A stretch of DNA of 42,694 nucleotides from Pseudomonas avellanae BPIC 631 (GCF_000444135.1 NZ_ATDK01000250.1:1-42694), one strand, 5' to 3'. Shown: positions 16,241-29,255, counted from the first letter of the stretch. Notes: generated by a model not told the origin, from the letters alone. Numbers and translations: made by a program.

Positions 16241-18496
16241 ATGCCGAACGACGAAAAAGTAGTGCCGTTGAGCAAATTGCTCCCTGCGCAAGGGGCAAGT
16301 TCGCCTCTGGCCCGATTACCCGTTGTGCTGCTGCAGGTCCGCGATAAAGCGGCGCAACAGCTCAAGGATGCCCTGCAGGCGCTGTTTGATAATGCGGACG
16401 ACACGCTGTTCGAAATGGCTGACCGTGCCTCCAACAACACCGACCAGAACATCTTTTTTGAAGCCATGCGTGACTTGCGCCTCAAGCGTAAAAGCATAGA
16501 GCGTTGCTTTCTCGACAAGTTCTACGAGTCTTTTCTGGCGCTGGGCCAGTATCAAATTCAGGAGCCCGCCCTGCCAGCCGCCGTGTCATTCGACAAGCTG
16601 GCGCTGGTGCATAACGACGAGCTCGAGAAAACCGTGGCTGTCGATGCGATGGTCAGCAAGGTCATGAGTCGCGACAGTCTCGCGCTGGGCCAACTGACTG
16701 CGCGCCTGAACGTGCTGATTCCGCAGACCATCGCCGAGGAAAACAACCCGTTGGGGCCGGCGATGCTCTGCAGGTTCTTTCTTGAGGCCGGGCGCAGCCT
16801 TGGCGTCGAGATCAAGGTCAAGCTGATCATTCTCAAGTTGTTCGAGAAATACGTTCTGGCCAACACCGACCACCTGTATTGCGAAGCGAACCGTTTGCTG
16901 ATCGCCACGGGTGTGTTGCCGGACATGAAAGCCCTGCCTGCCCGTCGTTCGTCCGACCGCGCGGCACCCAGAAGTCGTGTTTCGGAAATGTCCGATCCGG
17001 CGCTGAACGAGGCTGCCGACAAACTCGACAAGGGCGTGCAGGAAGTCTTCTCGGCCTTGCAGGAATTGCTGCTGAGCGTGCGTGGCAACCTTGTTCCGCG
17101 CCACGAGCCCAATGCTGAAGTACGCCCGATTTCCAGCAAGGATCTAATGCGTCTGCTGTCTCACCTGCAGCAATACGTGCCTTCTCAGGACGCAGCTGAC
17201 GATTTCGACCTGCGCAATCAACTGGAACAGTTGCTGACGCGCGTCAACGTCAAGACCGGCAAATCCAGGATTGTTGGCGGCGGCGATGAAGATGTGATCA
17301 ATCTGATCGCCATGCTGTTCGAGTTCATCCTCGATGATCGCAACCTGACGCCTTCGCTACGTGCGCTGATCGGGCGTCTGCAGATTCCGATGCTCAAGGT
17401 CGCGGTGCTCGATAAAAGCTTCTTCAGTCGCGGCAGTCATCCGGCCCGGCGCCTGCTCAATGAGATTGCGACAGCCGCACTGGGCTGGGGCGGTCGTGAC
17501 GACTTTCAGCGTGATTCGCTTTATCAGCATGTCGAGCAAATCGTGCAGCGTCTGCTGAATGACTTTGTCGACGATCCGGCGATCTTTTCCGAATTGCTGG
17601 CGGACTTTCTCGCCTTCACCAGCGACGAGCGCCGTCGCAGCGAGCTGCTTGAACAACGCACCCGTGATGCCGAAGAAGGTCGCGCACGCGCCGAACTGGC
17701 CCGGCACCAGGTGCAGCAGGAACTGAATCAGCGTCTGCTCGGCAAAACCTTGCCCGAAGTGGTTGTGCGCCTGTTGCAGGAGGCCTGGAGCAAGGTGCTG
17801 CTGCTGACCTGTCTCAAACATGGCGAGCAGTCCAGTGAATGGCAGGCCGGGTTGACGACCATGGACGAGTTGATCTGGAGCGTCGAGCAACATGACGACC
17901 CGCAGGCCCTGCAACGCCTGCTGGACCTGGTGCCGGGGCTGCTCAAGTCGCTGCGCGACGGGCTCACCAGTGCGGCGTTTGATCCGTTTGCCACCAGCGA
18001 ATTCTTCAGCCAGCTGGAGTCGTTGCACGTTCAGGCATTTCAGCACTTCTCGCGCCTGCAGGAAGCGAGCGGCAACGGGCTGCCAGGCGATGCAGATGTA
18101 ACAGGTGCTGAACCTGCTGAAGGGCCGCCGATGATGGAGGTGGTCGAGGAAATCGTTCTGATCGCCCCTGAAGAACGCATGCTCAACGAGCCGACGGTGC
18201 AACTGCCAGACGACGACGCTGGCCTGCGCATGGTCGACACATTGCGCGTCGGCTGCTGGGTCGAGATTCAGGAAGACGAAGAACACAAACTGCGTTGCAA
18301 ACTGACCGCCATCGTCGAGCCGACCGGCCGCTACGTGTTCGTCAACCGCACCGGTATGAAAGTCCTGGAAAAAACCCGCATCGGCCTTGCCGTCGAGTTT
18401 CGCCGCGGTGCTGTACGGGTCCTCGATGATGCATTGCTGTTCGACCGTGCACTGGAATCGGTAATCAGCAACCTGCGCAAGCTGAAGGGCGCCTGA
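16241..18496 (+). CDS. DUF1631 family protein
   Basis: This 751-residue soluble protein has no signal peptide or membrane segment. It is mostly helical, with a Glu/Arg-rich coiled-coil stretch (about 465-500, RSELLEQRTRDAEEGRARAELARHQVQQELNQ) and a beta-rich C-terminal part (about 665-735: GCWVEIQEDEEHKLRCKLTAIVEPTGRYVFVNRTGMKVLEKTR). That part recalls a PilZ-like barrel, though I see no RxxxR/DxSxxG c-di-GMP motif. I recognise it as the DUF1631 protein that stands between nadC and ampD in many Pseudomonas genomes. Function unknown. The start has AGGGGGTG a few bases upstream. Confidence 0.85.
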   Translation: MPNDEKVVPLSKLLPAQGASSPLARLPVVLLQVRDKAAQQLKDALQALFDNADDTLFEMADRASNNTDQNIFFEAMRDLRLKRKSIERCFLDKFYESFLALGQYQIQEPALPAAVSFDKLALVHNDELEKTVAVDAMVSKVMSRDSLALGQLTARLNVLIPQTIAEENNPLGPAMLCRFFLEAGRSLGVEIKVKLIILKLFEKYVLANTDHLYCEANRLLIATGVLPDMKALPARRSSDRAAPRSRVSEMSDPALNEAADKLDKGVQEVFSALQELLLSVRGNLVPRHEPNAEVRPISSKDLMRLLSHLQQYVPSQDAADDFDLRNQLEQLLTRVNVKTGKSRIVGGGDEDVINLIAMLFEFILDDRNLTPSLRALIGRLQIPMLKVAVLDKSFFSRGSHPARRLLNEIATAALGWGGRDDFQRDSLYQHVEQIVQRLLNDFVDDPAIFSELLADFLAFTSDERRRSELLEQRTRDAEEGRARAELARHQVQQELNQRLLGKTLPEVVVRLLQEAWSKVLLLTCLKHGEQSSEWQAGLTTMDELIWSVEQHDDPQALQRLLDLVPGLLKSLRDGLTSAAFDPFATSEFFSQLESLHVQAFQHFSRLQEASGNGLPGDADVTGAEPAEGPPMMEVVEEIVLIAPEERMLNEPTVQLPDDDAGLRMVDTLRVGCWVEIQEDEEHKLRCKLTAIVEPTGRYVFVNRTGMKVLEKTRIGLAVEFRRGAVRVLDDALLFDRALESVISNLRKLKGA

Positions 18497-18913
18497 TCGC
18501 CCGGTTTTACGTTGTCGGTCCTACATCTATGTGTTGGCCTAACTGTTCAGCAAATCTTCATTTGCTGTACCGGCCCTTTCGTGAGCAAGCTCACTCCCAC
18601 AGGATGATGTTCACTCGTGGGAGCGAGCTTGCTCGCGAAGGTGGATTAATTGTTCAGCAAATCTTCATTGGCTGTACCGGCCTCTTCGTGAGCAAGCTCC
18701 CACGGGGATCCTGTATTCCGCCTGATGCCGCAGTTCCAGCCCCGCTTTCTCGGCTTATCCGGACTCATGTAAAACGCTGAGCACTGGTGCGTAGGTAACG
18801 AGAGACTCGTACAGAGGGCATTTCCTACGTTGCGGGTCCGCGAGTGAACCCCCACATCTGTTTCTGTCGCGGGCATAATCAACGCCACTCATCCGCTCGC
18901 ACAAGGAGCACAC
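18497..18913. repeat. Gene-free interval with a REP/BIME cluster and a 49-bp direct repeat
   Basis: Two near-identical 49-base copies (18544-18592 and 18651-18699) run from TGTTCAGCAAATCTTCATT through CTGTACCGGCC to GTGAGCAAGCTC. Between them lies an inverted REP core, GTGGGAGCGAGCTTGCTCGC (about 18617-18636). REP-inverse REP-REP order with the CCGGCC..TTCG.GAGCAAGCTC core is the Pseudomonas REP/BIME pattern. From about 18716 to 18900 I see no repeat; this part should hold the ampD promoter, but I cannot point to one. Confidence 0.85.
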
Positions 18914-19462
18914 ATGCAACTGGACCCCGCAAGCGGTTGGTGCGATGGCGTGCAGCACTGCCCTTCGCCCAACTTCAATGCGCGACCCACAGGCGAGATA
19001 TCGCTGCTGGTGATCCACAACATCAGCCTGCCGCCGGCACAATTCAAAACCGGCAAAGTGCAGGCTTTCTTCCAGAACCAACTGGACACCACCGAGCATC
19101 CCTACTTTATGGGGATTGCCGACCTGCGCGTTTCAGCGCATTTTCTGATTGAACGTGATGGCGACGTCATTCAGTTCGTCTCTTGTCTTGATCGCGCATG
19201 GCACGCCGGCGTGTCCAGCTTCGACGGGCGTGAGGGGTGTAATGACTTCTCCGTCGGCATCGAGCTGGAAGGCACTGACGAACAGCCGTTCACCGATGCG
19301 CAATACAACGCACTGATCGACCTGACGCGTCAGTTACGACAGGCTTACGTAGCGATTACCCCCGAGCGCATTTGTGGCCACAGCGACATAGCGCCGGGAC
19401 GCAAGACTGATCCGGGCCCCTGTTTCGACTGGGGCAGGTTTCAAGCGGCTTTGCAGGATTGA
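18914..19462 (+). CDS. ampD: 1,6-anhydro-N-acetylmuramyl-L-alanine amidase AmpD
   Basis: AmpD cleaves the lactyl-amide bond of anhydro-muropeptides in the cytoplasm during peptidoglycan recycling. Its loss derepresses AmpR-controlled beta-lactamase. The 182-residue product is full length, without signal peptide, and has the zinc ligands His35 (VIHNIS), His156 (CGHSDIAPGRK) and Asp166 (TDPGPCFDW). AAGGAG lies seven bases before the ATG. ampE follows 15 bases later, the usual pair. Confidence 0.97.
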   Translation: MQLDPASGWCDGVQHCPSPNFNARPTGEISLLVIHNISLPPAQFKTGKVQAFFQNQLDTTEHPYFMGIADLRVSAHFLIERDGDVIQFVSCLDRAWHAGVSSFDGREGCNDFSVGIELEGTDEQPFTDAQYNALIDLTRQLRQAYVAITPERICGHSDIAPGRKTDPGPCFDWGRFQAALQD

Positions 19463-19477
19463 CCCGAGGGACGAACA

Positions 19478-20314
19478 ATGAGTTTTCTGGTGCTACTGCT
19501 GGCAGTACTTATCGAAAAGTTTTCTGCCCTGCGTCAGCGCGTGCAACGTGATGAACCGTGGCTGAATGCGTTGGCCAGGCGTGAGGCCAGCCCGCGTACG
19601 GCGAAACGCCCCTGGCTGACGCTGGCGTTGCTGATTCTGGTGCCGGTTTTGCTGCTGCAACTGGCGCTGACCATTATCGGGTCGGTGGCGTATGGCTGGC
19701 TGGTACTGCCCATCCACCTGCTGGTGCTGATCTACAGCCTGGGGCGGGTCGATCTGATTGCAGTGCTCGGCCCGTTCCGCGATGCCTGCCGACGTGGCGA
19801 CGCGCAGGCCGCGGTGCACGTTGCCCAGCGCGACATGGGCGTCGAGGCCGATGATGGCGAGCAATTGCTGCAAGGCGTGCAGGGTTACATGCTCTGGCAG
19901 GCGTTCCAGAGTTTTTTCGCAGTGATCTTCTGGTATTTCGTGCTCGGCCCGGTGGCGGCGCTGGCTTATCGGCTTTTGGCCCTTGCCGCTGAACATGGCA
20001 AGACACCCGCGCTGGTCGAGCGGGCAGGGCAGTTGCGCCACGCCTTCGACTGGGTTCCGGTCAGGTTGCTGGCGGCAAGCTTTGCGCTGGTCGGCAATTT
20101 TGTCGCGGTCAGCCGGGTGATGCTGCATGAGCTGCTCAACTGGAACATCAGCGCCGCGCAATTGATCACCCGCATTGGCTGTGCCGCCAGCGAGGTCCCG
20201 CCGCCGGTCATCGGGACGCAAGGGGTGACGAGCCTCGACATGCTCTGGGAGCTGCTGGTGCGTGCCGCGATTGTCTGGTACGCAGGGTTTGCGTTGTGGA
20301 CGCTGTTGCGCTGA
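19478..20314 (+). CDS. ampE: AmpE, regulatory inner-membrane protein of the ampDE operon
   Basis: The 278-residue membrane protein has hydrophobic segments near the N-terminus (MSFLVLLLAVLIE), at about 47-67, 70-88, 145-170 and at the end. The conserved motif VQGYMLWQAFQSFFAVIFWYFVLGPVAALAYRL is typical of AmpE/CobD-like proteins. Its function is poorly defined; it is a proposed sensor partner of AmpD. GAGGGA precedes the ATG. It converges on the TatD-family gene with only six bases between stops. Confidence 0.93.
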   Translation: MSFLVLLLAVLIEKFSALRQRVQRDEPWLNALARREASPRTAKRPWLTLALLILVPVLLLQLALTIIGSVAYGWLVLPIHLLVLIYSLGRVDLIAVLGPFRDACRRGDAQAAVHVAQRDMGVEADDGEQLLQGVQGYMLWQAFQSFFAVIFWYFVLGPVAALAYRLLALAAEHGKTPALVERAGQLRHAFDWVPVRLLAASFALVGNFVAVSRVMLHELLNWNISAAQLITRIGCAASEVPPPVIGTQGVTSLDMLWELLVRAAIVWYAGFALWTLLR

Positions 20315-20320
20315 TTTGCC

Positions 20321-21121
20321 TCAACGACTGGCTGTATGAGGCCAGTCAAACAGCTGGCAGGCATTCTCTGTGCTCGCTTCGGCCAGGCGCTGCGGGCTGA
20401 TGTTCATCAGGGCCGCGAGCGCCTGACAGATGTCCGGCAAGTGCTCAGGGCTGTTGCGCTGATTGGGATGCATGGCCGGGGCCATGTCCGGTGCATCGGT
20501 TTCCAGCACCACGCTGTTCAGCGGCAGGTCGGCGATTACGCGATGCATGCGCAGCGCCTGTGGCCAGGTTGCTGCGCCGCCCAGGCCCAGTTTGAAACCG
20601 AGCTTTATGTATTCGCGCGCTTCTTCACGGCTGCCTGCGAAAGCATGAACGATGCCGCTGCGCTTGATCCGGTAGCGCTTGAGGGTGGCAATCACATCGG
20701 CATGACTGCGGCGCACATGCAGCAAGGCAGGCAGATTGAAGTCGGACGCCAACTGCAACTGCGCCTCGAAGACTTCCTGCTGACGCACCTTGTCCAGATG
20801 ATCGACGTAGTAATCCAGGCCAATCTCGCCCACTGCGCACAACTGCGGATGGCTTTTGAGGCGGGTCAGCCAGTCGCCCAGTTCGGTCAGGTGCTCTGCC
20901 TGGTGCTCATCGATATAAGCCGGGTGCAGGCCGAACGCAGCATGCAACTGCGGATTGGCTTCGGTCAGGTCCCATAACCGCTGCCAGTCACGCTGATACA
21001 CCCCGAGTACCACCATGCGCTGCACGCCCAGCGAGCGGCAATGCTCCAGGACTTGAGCGCGGTCGGCATCGAAGTCCGGGAAGTCCAGGTGGGTGTGGGT
21101 ATCGATCAGCGACACCTTCAC
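20321..21121 (-). CDS. TatD-family metal-dependent hydrolase
   Basis: The 266-residue TIM-barrel enzyme has the metal-binding IDTHTHLDFPDF start, GLHPAYIDEH, AVGEIGLDYYV with the bridging Glu, LLHVRRSHAD, GIVHAFAGS and LETDAPDMAP with the catalytic Asp, i.e. the complete ligand set of TatD DNase-like hydrolases. LDYY and the length suggest the YjjV branch. The start is GTG 21121, whose GTGA overlaps the fruR stop, so it is translationally coupled to the fructose repressor, although no functional link to fructose is known. Substrate (DNA 3' ends or D-aminoacyl-tRNA) not determined by sequence. Confidence 0.93.
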   Translation of the reverse strand: MKVSLIDTHTHLDFPDFDADRAQVLEHCRSLGVQRMVVLGVYQRDWQRLWDLTEANPQLHAAFGLHPAYIDEHQAEHLTELGDWLTRLKSHPQLCAVGEIGLDYYVDHLDKVRQQEVFEAQLQLASDFNLPALLHVRRSHADVIATLKRYRIKRSGIVHAFAGSREEAREYIKLGFKLGLGGAATWPQALRMHRVIADLPLNSVVLETDAPDMAPAMHPNQRNSPEHLPDICQALAALMNISPQRLAEASTENACQLFDWPHTASR

Positions 21122-22113
21122 ACCCCGTGAATGCGTTGCTTGAAGGCGCGCACGATGGCATGCACGCCAGGTTGATAATCGTCCTTCTCGATGGCGGCCA
21201 AGGCCAGTTGCAGCGCTTTGTCAGCGATCAGCTGATGTTGCTGGGCCATCGCATTGACGGGCAACGGCAGGAAATCCAGCAATTGCGTGTCACCGAACGT
21301 GCCCAGGTGCAATGAGGTCGTGTTGAGTGACTGGCTTTGCAGCACGTCGAACACGCCTTGCAGCAGCACATAGGAAGTGGTGATCAGTGCATCTGGAAAA
21401 TGCCCCTGGCGTTGCAGCATCTCGGACATCAGGCGCTGCCCGCACTGGCGGCTGAATGCTTCGCCATGTTCAACAATGGTGGTGCCGGCAAAGCCATCCA
21501 GAGCGTGCTCGAAGCCTGCGGCCCGGGCCCGGCTGATGCTCAGTTCGGGGCGCGCACCGATCAGGGCGATGTGCCTTGGCTGGGTCTGCAGCAGGCTGCG
21601 CGTCAGTTGCAGGCTGGCATCGTGGTCGTCGCTGACCACCGAGCAGAAGAAGTTCGGGTCCATTTCCCGGTCGATGGCGATGATCGGAATGCCTTTGAGC
21701 TGCAAATCGCGATAGCTCGCGTCGCTGGGCGGCAGGCAGCTGGCGACCAGCAGGGCGTCACAGCGGCGTGCGCGAAACAGCTGTAACAGCTGCAGTTCAC
21801 TGACCGGGTCATCATCGGAGCTGGCAATCAGCAATTGATAGCCAAGGCTGCGCGCGCCCTGCTCGAGCAGTTTGGCGATACGCGCATAGCTGGGGTTTTC
21901 CAGATCCGGCAGGATGAAGCCCAGCGTTTTGCTGTGACGACTGCGCAGGCCCGCTGCTTGAGGGTTGGGCCGGAAGTCGTATTGCTCGACCACCGCCTTG
22001 ACGCGCTCGACCGTTGCGGGGCTGATGCGTTGTTGTTCGGCCTTGCCGTTGATGACATAGCTGGCGGTGGTGACAGAAACACCTGCCAGACGTGCAATAT
22101 CGCTCAGTTTCAC
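21118..22113 (-). CDS. fruR: Catabolite repressor/activator Cra (FruR), LacI-family regulator
   Basis: The 331-residue protein has a LacI-type helix-turn-helix at the N-terminus (LSDIARLAGVSVTTASYVINGKAEQQRIS), the hinge region PNPQAAGLRS, and a periplasmic-binding-protein-like effector domain. The start is GTG 22113 with AAGGAA eight bases before. It is divergent from fruBKA across 353 bases, and a near-consensus Cra site lies in that gap. In P. putida the inducer is fructose 1-phosphate, the product of the PTS encoded next door, so this is the expected local repressor. tatD follows with a 4-base overlap. Confidence 0.95.
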   Translation of the reverse strand: MKLSDIARLAGVSVTTASYVINGKAEQQRISPATVERVKAVVEQYDFRPNPQAAGLRSRHSKTLGFILPDLENPSYARIAKLLEQGARSLGYQLLIASSDDDPVSELQLLQLFRARRCDALLVASCLPPSDASYRDLQLKGIPIIAIDREMDPNFFCSVVSDDHDASLQLTRSLLQTQPRHIALIGARPELSISRARAAGFEHALDGFAGTTIVEHGEAFSRQCGQRLMSEMLQRQGHFPDALITTSYVLLQGVFDVLQSQSLNTTSLHLGTFGDTQLLDFLPLPVNAMAQQHQLIADKALQLALAAIEKDDYQPGVHAIVRAFKQRIHGV

Positions 22114-22193
22114 CCCGAAAATTCCTTTAGTTGGCCAGGCGGTTCAGGACCGTCGAATTGTTTTCGCCGTGGCGGCGATCATTACACCAGACC

Positions 22194-22238
22194 GTAGGAA
22201 ATTCCTAAGTACTTCAAGTATTTTAGGAAGTCTCCTAC
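22194..22238. promoter_or_regulatory. Nested inverted repeats upstream of fruR
   Basis: GTAGGA (22194-22199) pairs with TCCTAC (22233-22238). Inside, TAGGAA-A-TTCCTA (22195-22207) is palindromic, and CCTAAGTACTT (22204-22214) pairs with AGTATTTTAGG (22217-22227) across a two-base loop with one bulge. The block is AT-rich compared with its surroundings and lies about 80 bases before the fruR start. It could be an operator with several half-sites or a hairpin in the fruR leader. No known binding consensus is recognised. Confidence 0.5.
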
Positions 22239-22303
22239 AGCGATCGGACCGACTGGGCTTCAATGAACGCACAGAATCGAGTAACGTGCCGGGCAATTGT
22301 AGA

Positions 22304-22315
22304 TTAAACGATTCA
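22304..22315 (+). promoter_or_regulatory. Cra (FruR) operator
   Basis: TTAAACGATTCA differs at one position from TTAAACGTTTCA, the operator reported for Cra upstream of fruB in P. putida. It sits between the divergent fruR and fruB genes. The flanking GC after TTCA adds to the match with the enterobacterial GCTGAAxC half-site read on the other strand. Binding should repress fruBKA until fructose 1-phosphate appears. Confidence 0.8.
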
Positions 22316-22395
22316 GCACGCCTGTTGTCTGCTGCAATCGAGATGAAACTGATGTCCGATAGGATATTCGATGGGCATCACTTCATCCTCTTAGC

Positions 22396-22417
22396 TGGCG
22401 ATCACATGTGATCGCCA
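22396..22417. promoter_or_regulatory. Perfect 22-bp palindrome in the fruB leader
   Basis: The two halves TGGCGATCACA and TGTGATCGCCA are exact reverse complements. As RNA it would form a nine-pair stem with loop CAUG, followed by UUAAAAC. Its position, 49 bases before the fruB start, suits a 5'-UTR hairpin or a dimeric regulator site. The TCACA/TGTGA halves are back to back, not spaced by six as in CRP/Vfr sites, so I do not call it one. Confidence 0.6.
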
Positions 22418-22421
22418 TTAA

Positions 22422-22429
22422 AACAAGAA
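22422..22429 (+). promoter_or_regulatory. Hfq/Crc A-rich (CA) motif in the fruB leader
   Basis: AACAAGAA fits the AANAANAA motif through which Hfq with Crc represses translation in Pseudomonas. It lies 38 bases before the fruB ATG, directly after the palindrome. A weaker case than motifs abutting a Shine-Dalgarno sequence, but fru genes are known Crc targets in this genus. Confidence 0.55.
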
Positions 22430-22466
22430 TCAGGTGGCGCCTTGGCGCTGCACAGGAGTCAAGGCA

Positions 22467-25333
<2,867 letters not shown>

Positions 25334-25334
<1 letters not shown>

Positions 25335-26275
25335 TGGCGAAGATTCTTACCCTGACCATGAACCCGGCGCTGGACCTGACGCTACAGTTGGGGCAGTTGG
25401 AGCTGGGCCAGGTCAACCGCAGCAATGCAATGCTCACTCACGCAGCCGGCAAGGGCCTCAACGTGGCGCAGGTGCTGGCTGACCTGGGCCACGAGCTGAC
25501 CGTTGCCGGTTTTCTCGGCATCGACAACCAGCAGGCGTTCGAGGCGTTGTTCGAGCGTCGTCACTTTGTCGACGAGTTTGTGCGCGTGCCGGGGGAAACC
25601 CGCAGCAACATCAAGATGGCCGAAAGCAGTGGCCGCATCACCGACCTCAACGGCCCTGGGCCGCAGGTCAGCGAAGAAGCGCAACAAGCGTTGTTCGCCC
25701 GTGTGGAACAGATTGCGCCAGGTTTTGATGTGGTGGTGGTGGCGGGCAGCCTGCCGCGCGGTGTCACGCCTGAGTGGCTGCAAAAGCTGTTGCTGATGCT
25801 CAAGGGTCTGGGTCTGAAAGTGGCGCTGGACAGCAGCGGGCTGGCCTTGCGTGCCGGTCTTGCTGCCGGGCCGTGGCTGATCAAGCCCAATACCGAGGAA
25901 CTGGCCGACGCGCTCGACGCGCCGATCATTTCCATCGCCGCGCAAGCCGAGGCGGCTGCGCGCCTTCATGCCCAGGGTATCGAACACGTGGTGATTTCGC
26001 AGGGTTCCGAAGGCGTGCACTGGTTCAGCCCGAGCGTGGCGCTGCATTCATTGCCGCCCAAGGTCACGGTGGCCAGCACGGTAGGCGCAGGGGATTCGCT
26101 GCTGGCGGGCATGGTCCACGGCCTGATCGGCGGTCATGAGCCACAGAAGATTTTGCGCACGGCCACGGCCATCGCCGCCATGGCCGTGACCCAGATCGGT
26201 TTCGGTATCACCGACGCCGCGCAACTCAAACGGCTTGAAGGCGGCGTCACTGTACGCAGCCTGACAGAACAATAA
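25334..26275 (+). CDS. fruK: 1-phosphofructokinase
   Basis: FruK converts fructose 1-phosphate to fructose 1,6-bisphosphate with ATP. The 313-residue PfkB-family protein has TMNPALDLT, AGKGLNVAQVL near the N-terminus, VVVAGSLPRGV in the middle, KPNTEEL, and the ATP/catalytic GAGDSLLAGM with base Asp254. Its start overlaps the fruB stop by one base. The last codons overlap a candidate Hfq/Crc motif that would act on fruA. Confidence 0.97.
26268..26275 (+). promoter_or_regulatory. Hfq/Crc A-rich (CA) motif before fruA
   Basis: AACAATAA matches AANAANAA, spans the last fruK codons including its TAA stop, and directly abuts the fruA Shine-Dalgarno GAGAGGA (26276-26282). That is the position in which Hfq-Crc binding would block ribosome entry. 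Confidence 0.65.
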
Positions 26276-26287
26276 GAGAGGATCGTC

Positions 26288-28042
26288 ATGAAGTTAGCCA
26301 TAGTTACGGCCTGCCCGAACGGCAAGGTCAGCAGCGTACTCAGCGCACGATTGCTCGAAGCGGCGGCACTGCGTCAGCGCTGGGAAACCAGCGTCGAAAT
26401 CATCGACCCCAACAAGGCCGATCAGCAGCTGTCGCCTGAGGATATCCAGGCCGCAGATCTGGTGCTGGTGGTCAACACCGGCCCGGTAGACCTCAGCCGT
26501 TTTGTCGGCAAGCGTCTGTTTCAAGACTCGCCTGCCCATGCGTTACAGGATGTAGACGGGTTTTTACAGCGCGCCGCGAAAGAGGCGCAGGTGCATGTGG
26601 CGTCTCAGGCTGCCGCGCCTCAAGCCACTGCAACTTCCGTTGGCAACGCCGGGGCAAAACCGCGCATCGTTGCGATCACTGCCTGCCCGACCGGTGTTGC
26701 GCACACGTTCATGGCCGCCGAGGCGATTCAGCAGGCGGCCAAGCGGCTGGATTATGATCTGCAAGTCGAAACCCAGGGTTCGGTTGGCGCGCGCAATCCA
26801 CTCAGTGCTCAAGCCATTGCCGATGCCGACGTAGTGTTGCTGGCTGCCGATATCGAGGTCAACACCGACCGTTTTGCAGGCAAGAAAATCTACCGTTGCG
26901 GCACCGGGATTGCGCTGAAGCAATCCGAAGCGACACTGAAAAAGGCCTTGGCAGAAGGCCAGGTCGAATCTGACGAGGCCACCGCCAAGTCGCCCGCCAA
27001 GCAAGAGAAGGCCGGGGTCTACAAGCACCTGCTGACCGGCGTGTCGTTCATGCTGCCGATGGTGGTGGCGGGCGGTCTGCTGATTGCGCTGTCGTTCGTG
27101 TTCGGCATTACGGCGTTCAAGGAGCAAGGCACGCTGGCGGCGGCCTTGATGCAGATCGGCGGGGAAGCCGCGTTCAAACTGATGGTGCCGTTGCTGGCCG
27201 GTTACATCGCCTATTCCATTGCTGACCGTCCGGGTCTGGCACCGGGGATGATCGGTGGTTTGCTGGCGACGACGCTGGGTGCCGGGTTCATCGGCGGCAT
27301 CATCGCCGGTTTTCTGGCCGGGTACAGCGCGGCGGCGATCAACCGTTACGCACGCCTGCCTGCCAGCGTCGAAGCGCTCAAGCCGATTCTGATCATCCCG
27401 TTGCTGTCGAGCCTGTTCACCGGTCTGGTGATGATCTACGTGGTCGGCAAGCCGGTGGCGGGCATGCTCGAAGCGCTGACGCACTTCCTCGACAGCATGG
27501 GCACCACCAACGCGATTCTGCTGGGTGTGTTGCTCGGCGCGATGATGTGTGTTGATTTGGGCGGGCCCATCAACAAGGCCTCCTACGCGTTCTCGGTGGG
27601 CCTGCTGGCTTCACAGAGCTACGCGCCGATGGCCGCTGCAATGGCTGCCGGTATGGTGCCGCCAATCGGCATGGGCATCGCCACGATCCTGGCGCGCCGC
27701 AAGTTTGCGCAAAGCGAGCGTGAGGCAGGCAAGGCGGCTTTCGTGTTGGGGCTGTGCTTCATTTCGGAAGGTGCCATCCCGTTCGCCGCCAAGGACCCGT
27801 TGCGGGTGATTCCGGCCAGTGTGGTTGGCGGTGCGCTGACCGGTGCATTGTCGATGTATTTTGGCTGCAAGCTGATGGCACCGCACGGCGGGCTGTTCGT
27901 GATGCTGATCCCTAACGCGATCAACCATGCGCTGCTTTATCTGCTGGCGATTGTTGCCGGTAGCGTGCTGACCGGTGTGGTCTACGCGCTGATCAAGCGG
28001 CCTGAGCCAGTCGAGCTGCAAGCGGCACCCGCAGGCGCCTGA
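26288..28042 (+). CDS. fruA: Fructose PTS permease EIIB'BC
   Basis: FruA imports fructose through the inner membrane and phosphorylates it at C1. The 584-residue protein has a degenerate EIIB' domain (1-100, Cys9 in TACPNGKVSS), a functional EIIB domain (about 125-225, phospho-Cys133 in TACPTGVAHTFMAAEAI), and a hydrophobic EIIC domain (about 240-570) with GFIGGIIAGFLAGYSAAAIN and CVDLGGPINKASYAFSVGLL. The C-terminus is Pro/Ala-rich. GAGAGGA lies six bases before the ATG. It is the last gene of fruBKA and ends 20 bases from the convergent thiolase gene. Confidence 0.97.
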   Translation: MKLAIVTACPNGKVSSVLSARLLEAAALRQRWETSVEIIDPNKADQQLSPEDIQAADLVLVVNTGPVDLSRFVGKRLFQDSPAHALQDVDGFLQRAAKEAQVHVASQAAAPQATATSVGNAGAKPRIVAITACPTGVAHTFMAAEAIQQAAKRLDYDLQVETQGSVGARNPLSAQAIADADVVLLAADIEVNTDRFAGKKIYRCGTGIALKQSEATLKKALAEGQVESDEATAKSPAKQEKAGVYKHLLTGVSFMLPMVVAGGLLIALSFVFGITAFKEQGTLAAALMQIGGEAAFKLMVPLLAGYIAYSIADRPGLAPGMIGGLLATTLGAGFIGGIIAGFLAGYSAAAINRYARLPASVEALKPILIIPLLSSLFTGLVMIYVVGKPVAGMLEALTHFLDSMGTTNAILLGVLLGAMMCVDLGGPINKASYAFSVGLLASQSYAPMAAAMAAGMVPPIGMGIATILARRKFAQSEREAGKAAFVLGLCFISEGAIPFAAKDPLRVIPASVVGGALTGALSMYFGCKLMAPHGGLFVMLIPNAINHALLYLLAIVAGSVLTGVVYALIKRPEPVELQAAPAGA

Positions 28043-28062
28043 TCACCACGTTATAAATGCCC

Positions 28063-29241
<1,179 letters not shown>

Positions 29242-29255
29242 GGTGCTGATCCTCA

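Noticed and set aside
18544..18699. CRISPR-like array
   Set aside because: Only two copies in direct orientation with an inverted REP between them; no regular spacers and no cas genes.
22396..22417. CRP/Vfr binding site at the fruB palindrome
   Set aside because: TCACA and TGTGA are directly adjacent and in the wrong order; the CRP consensus is TGTGA-N6-TCACA.
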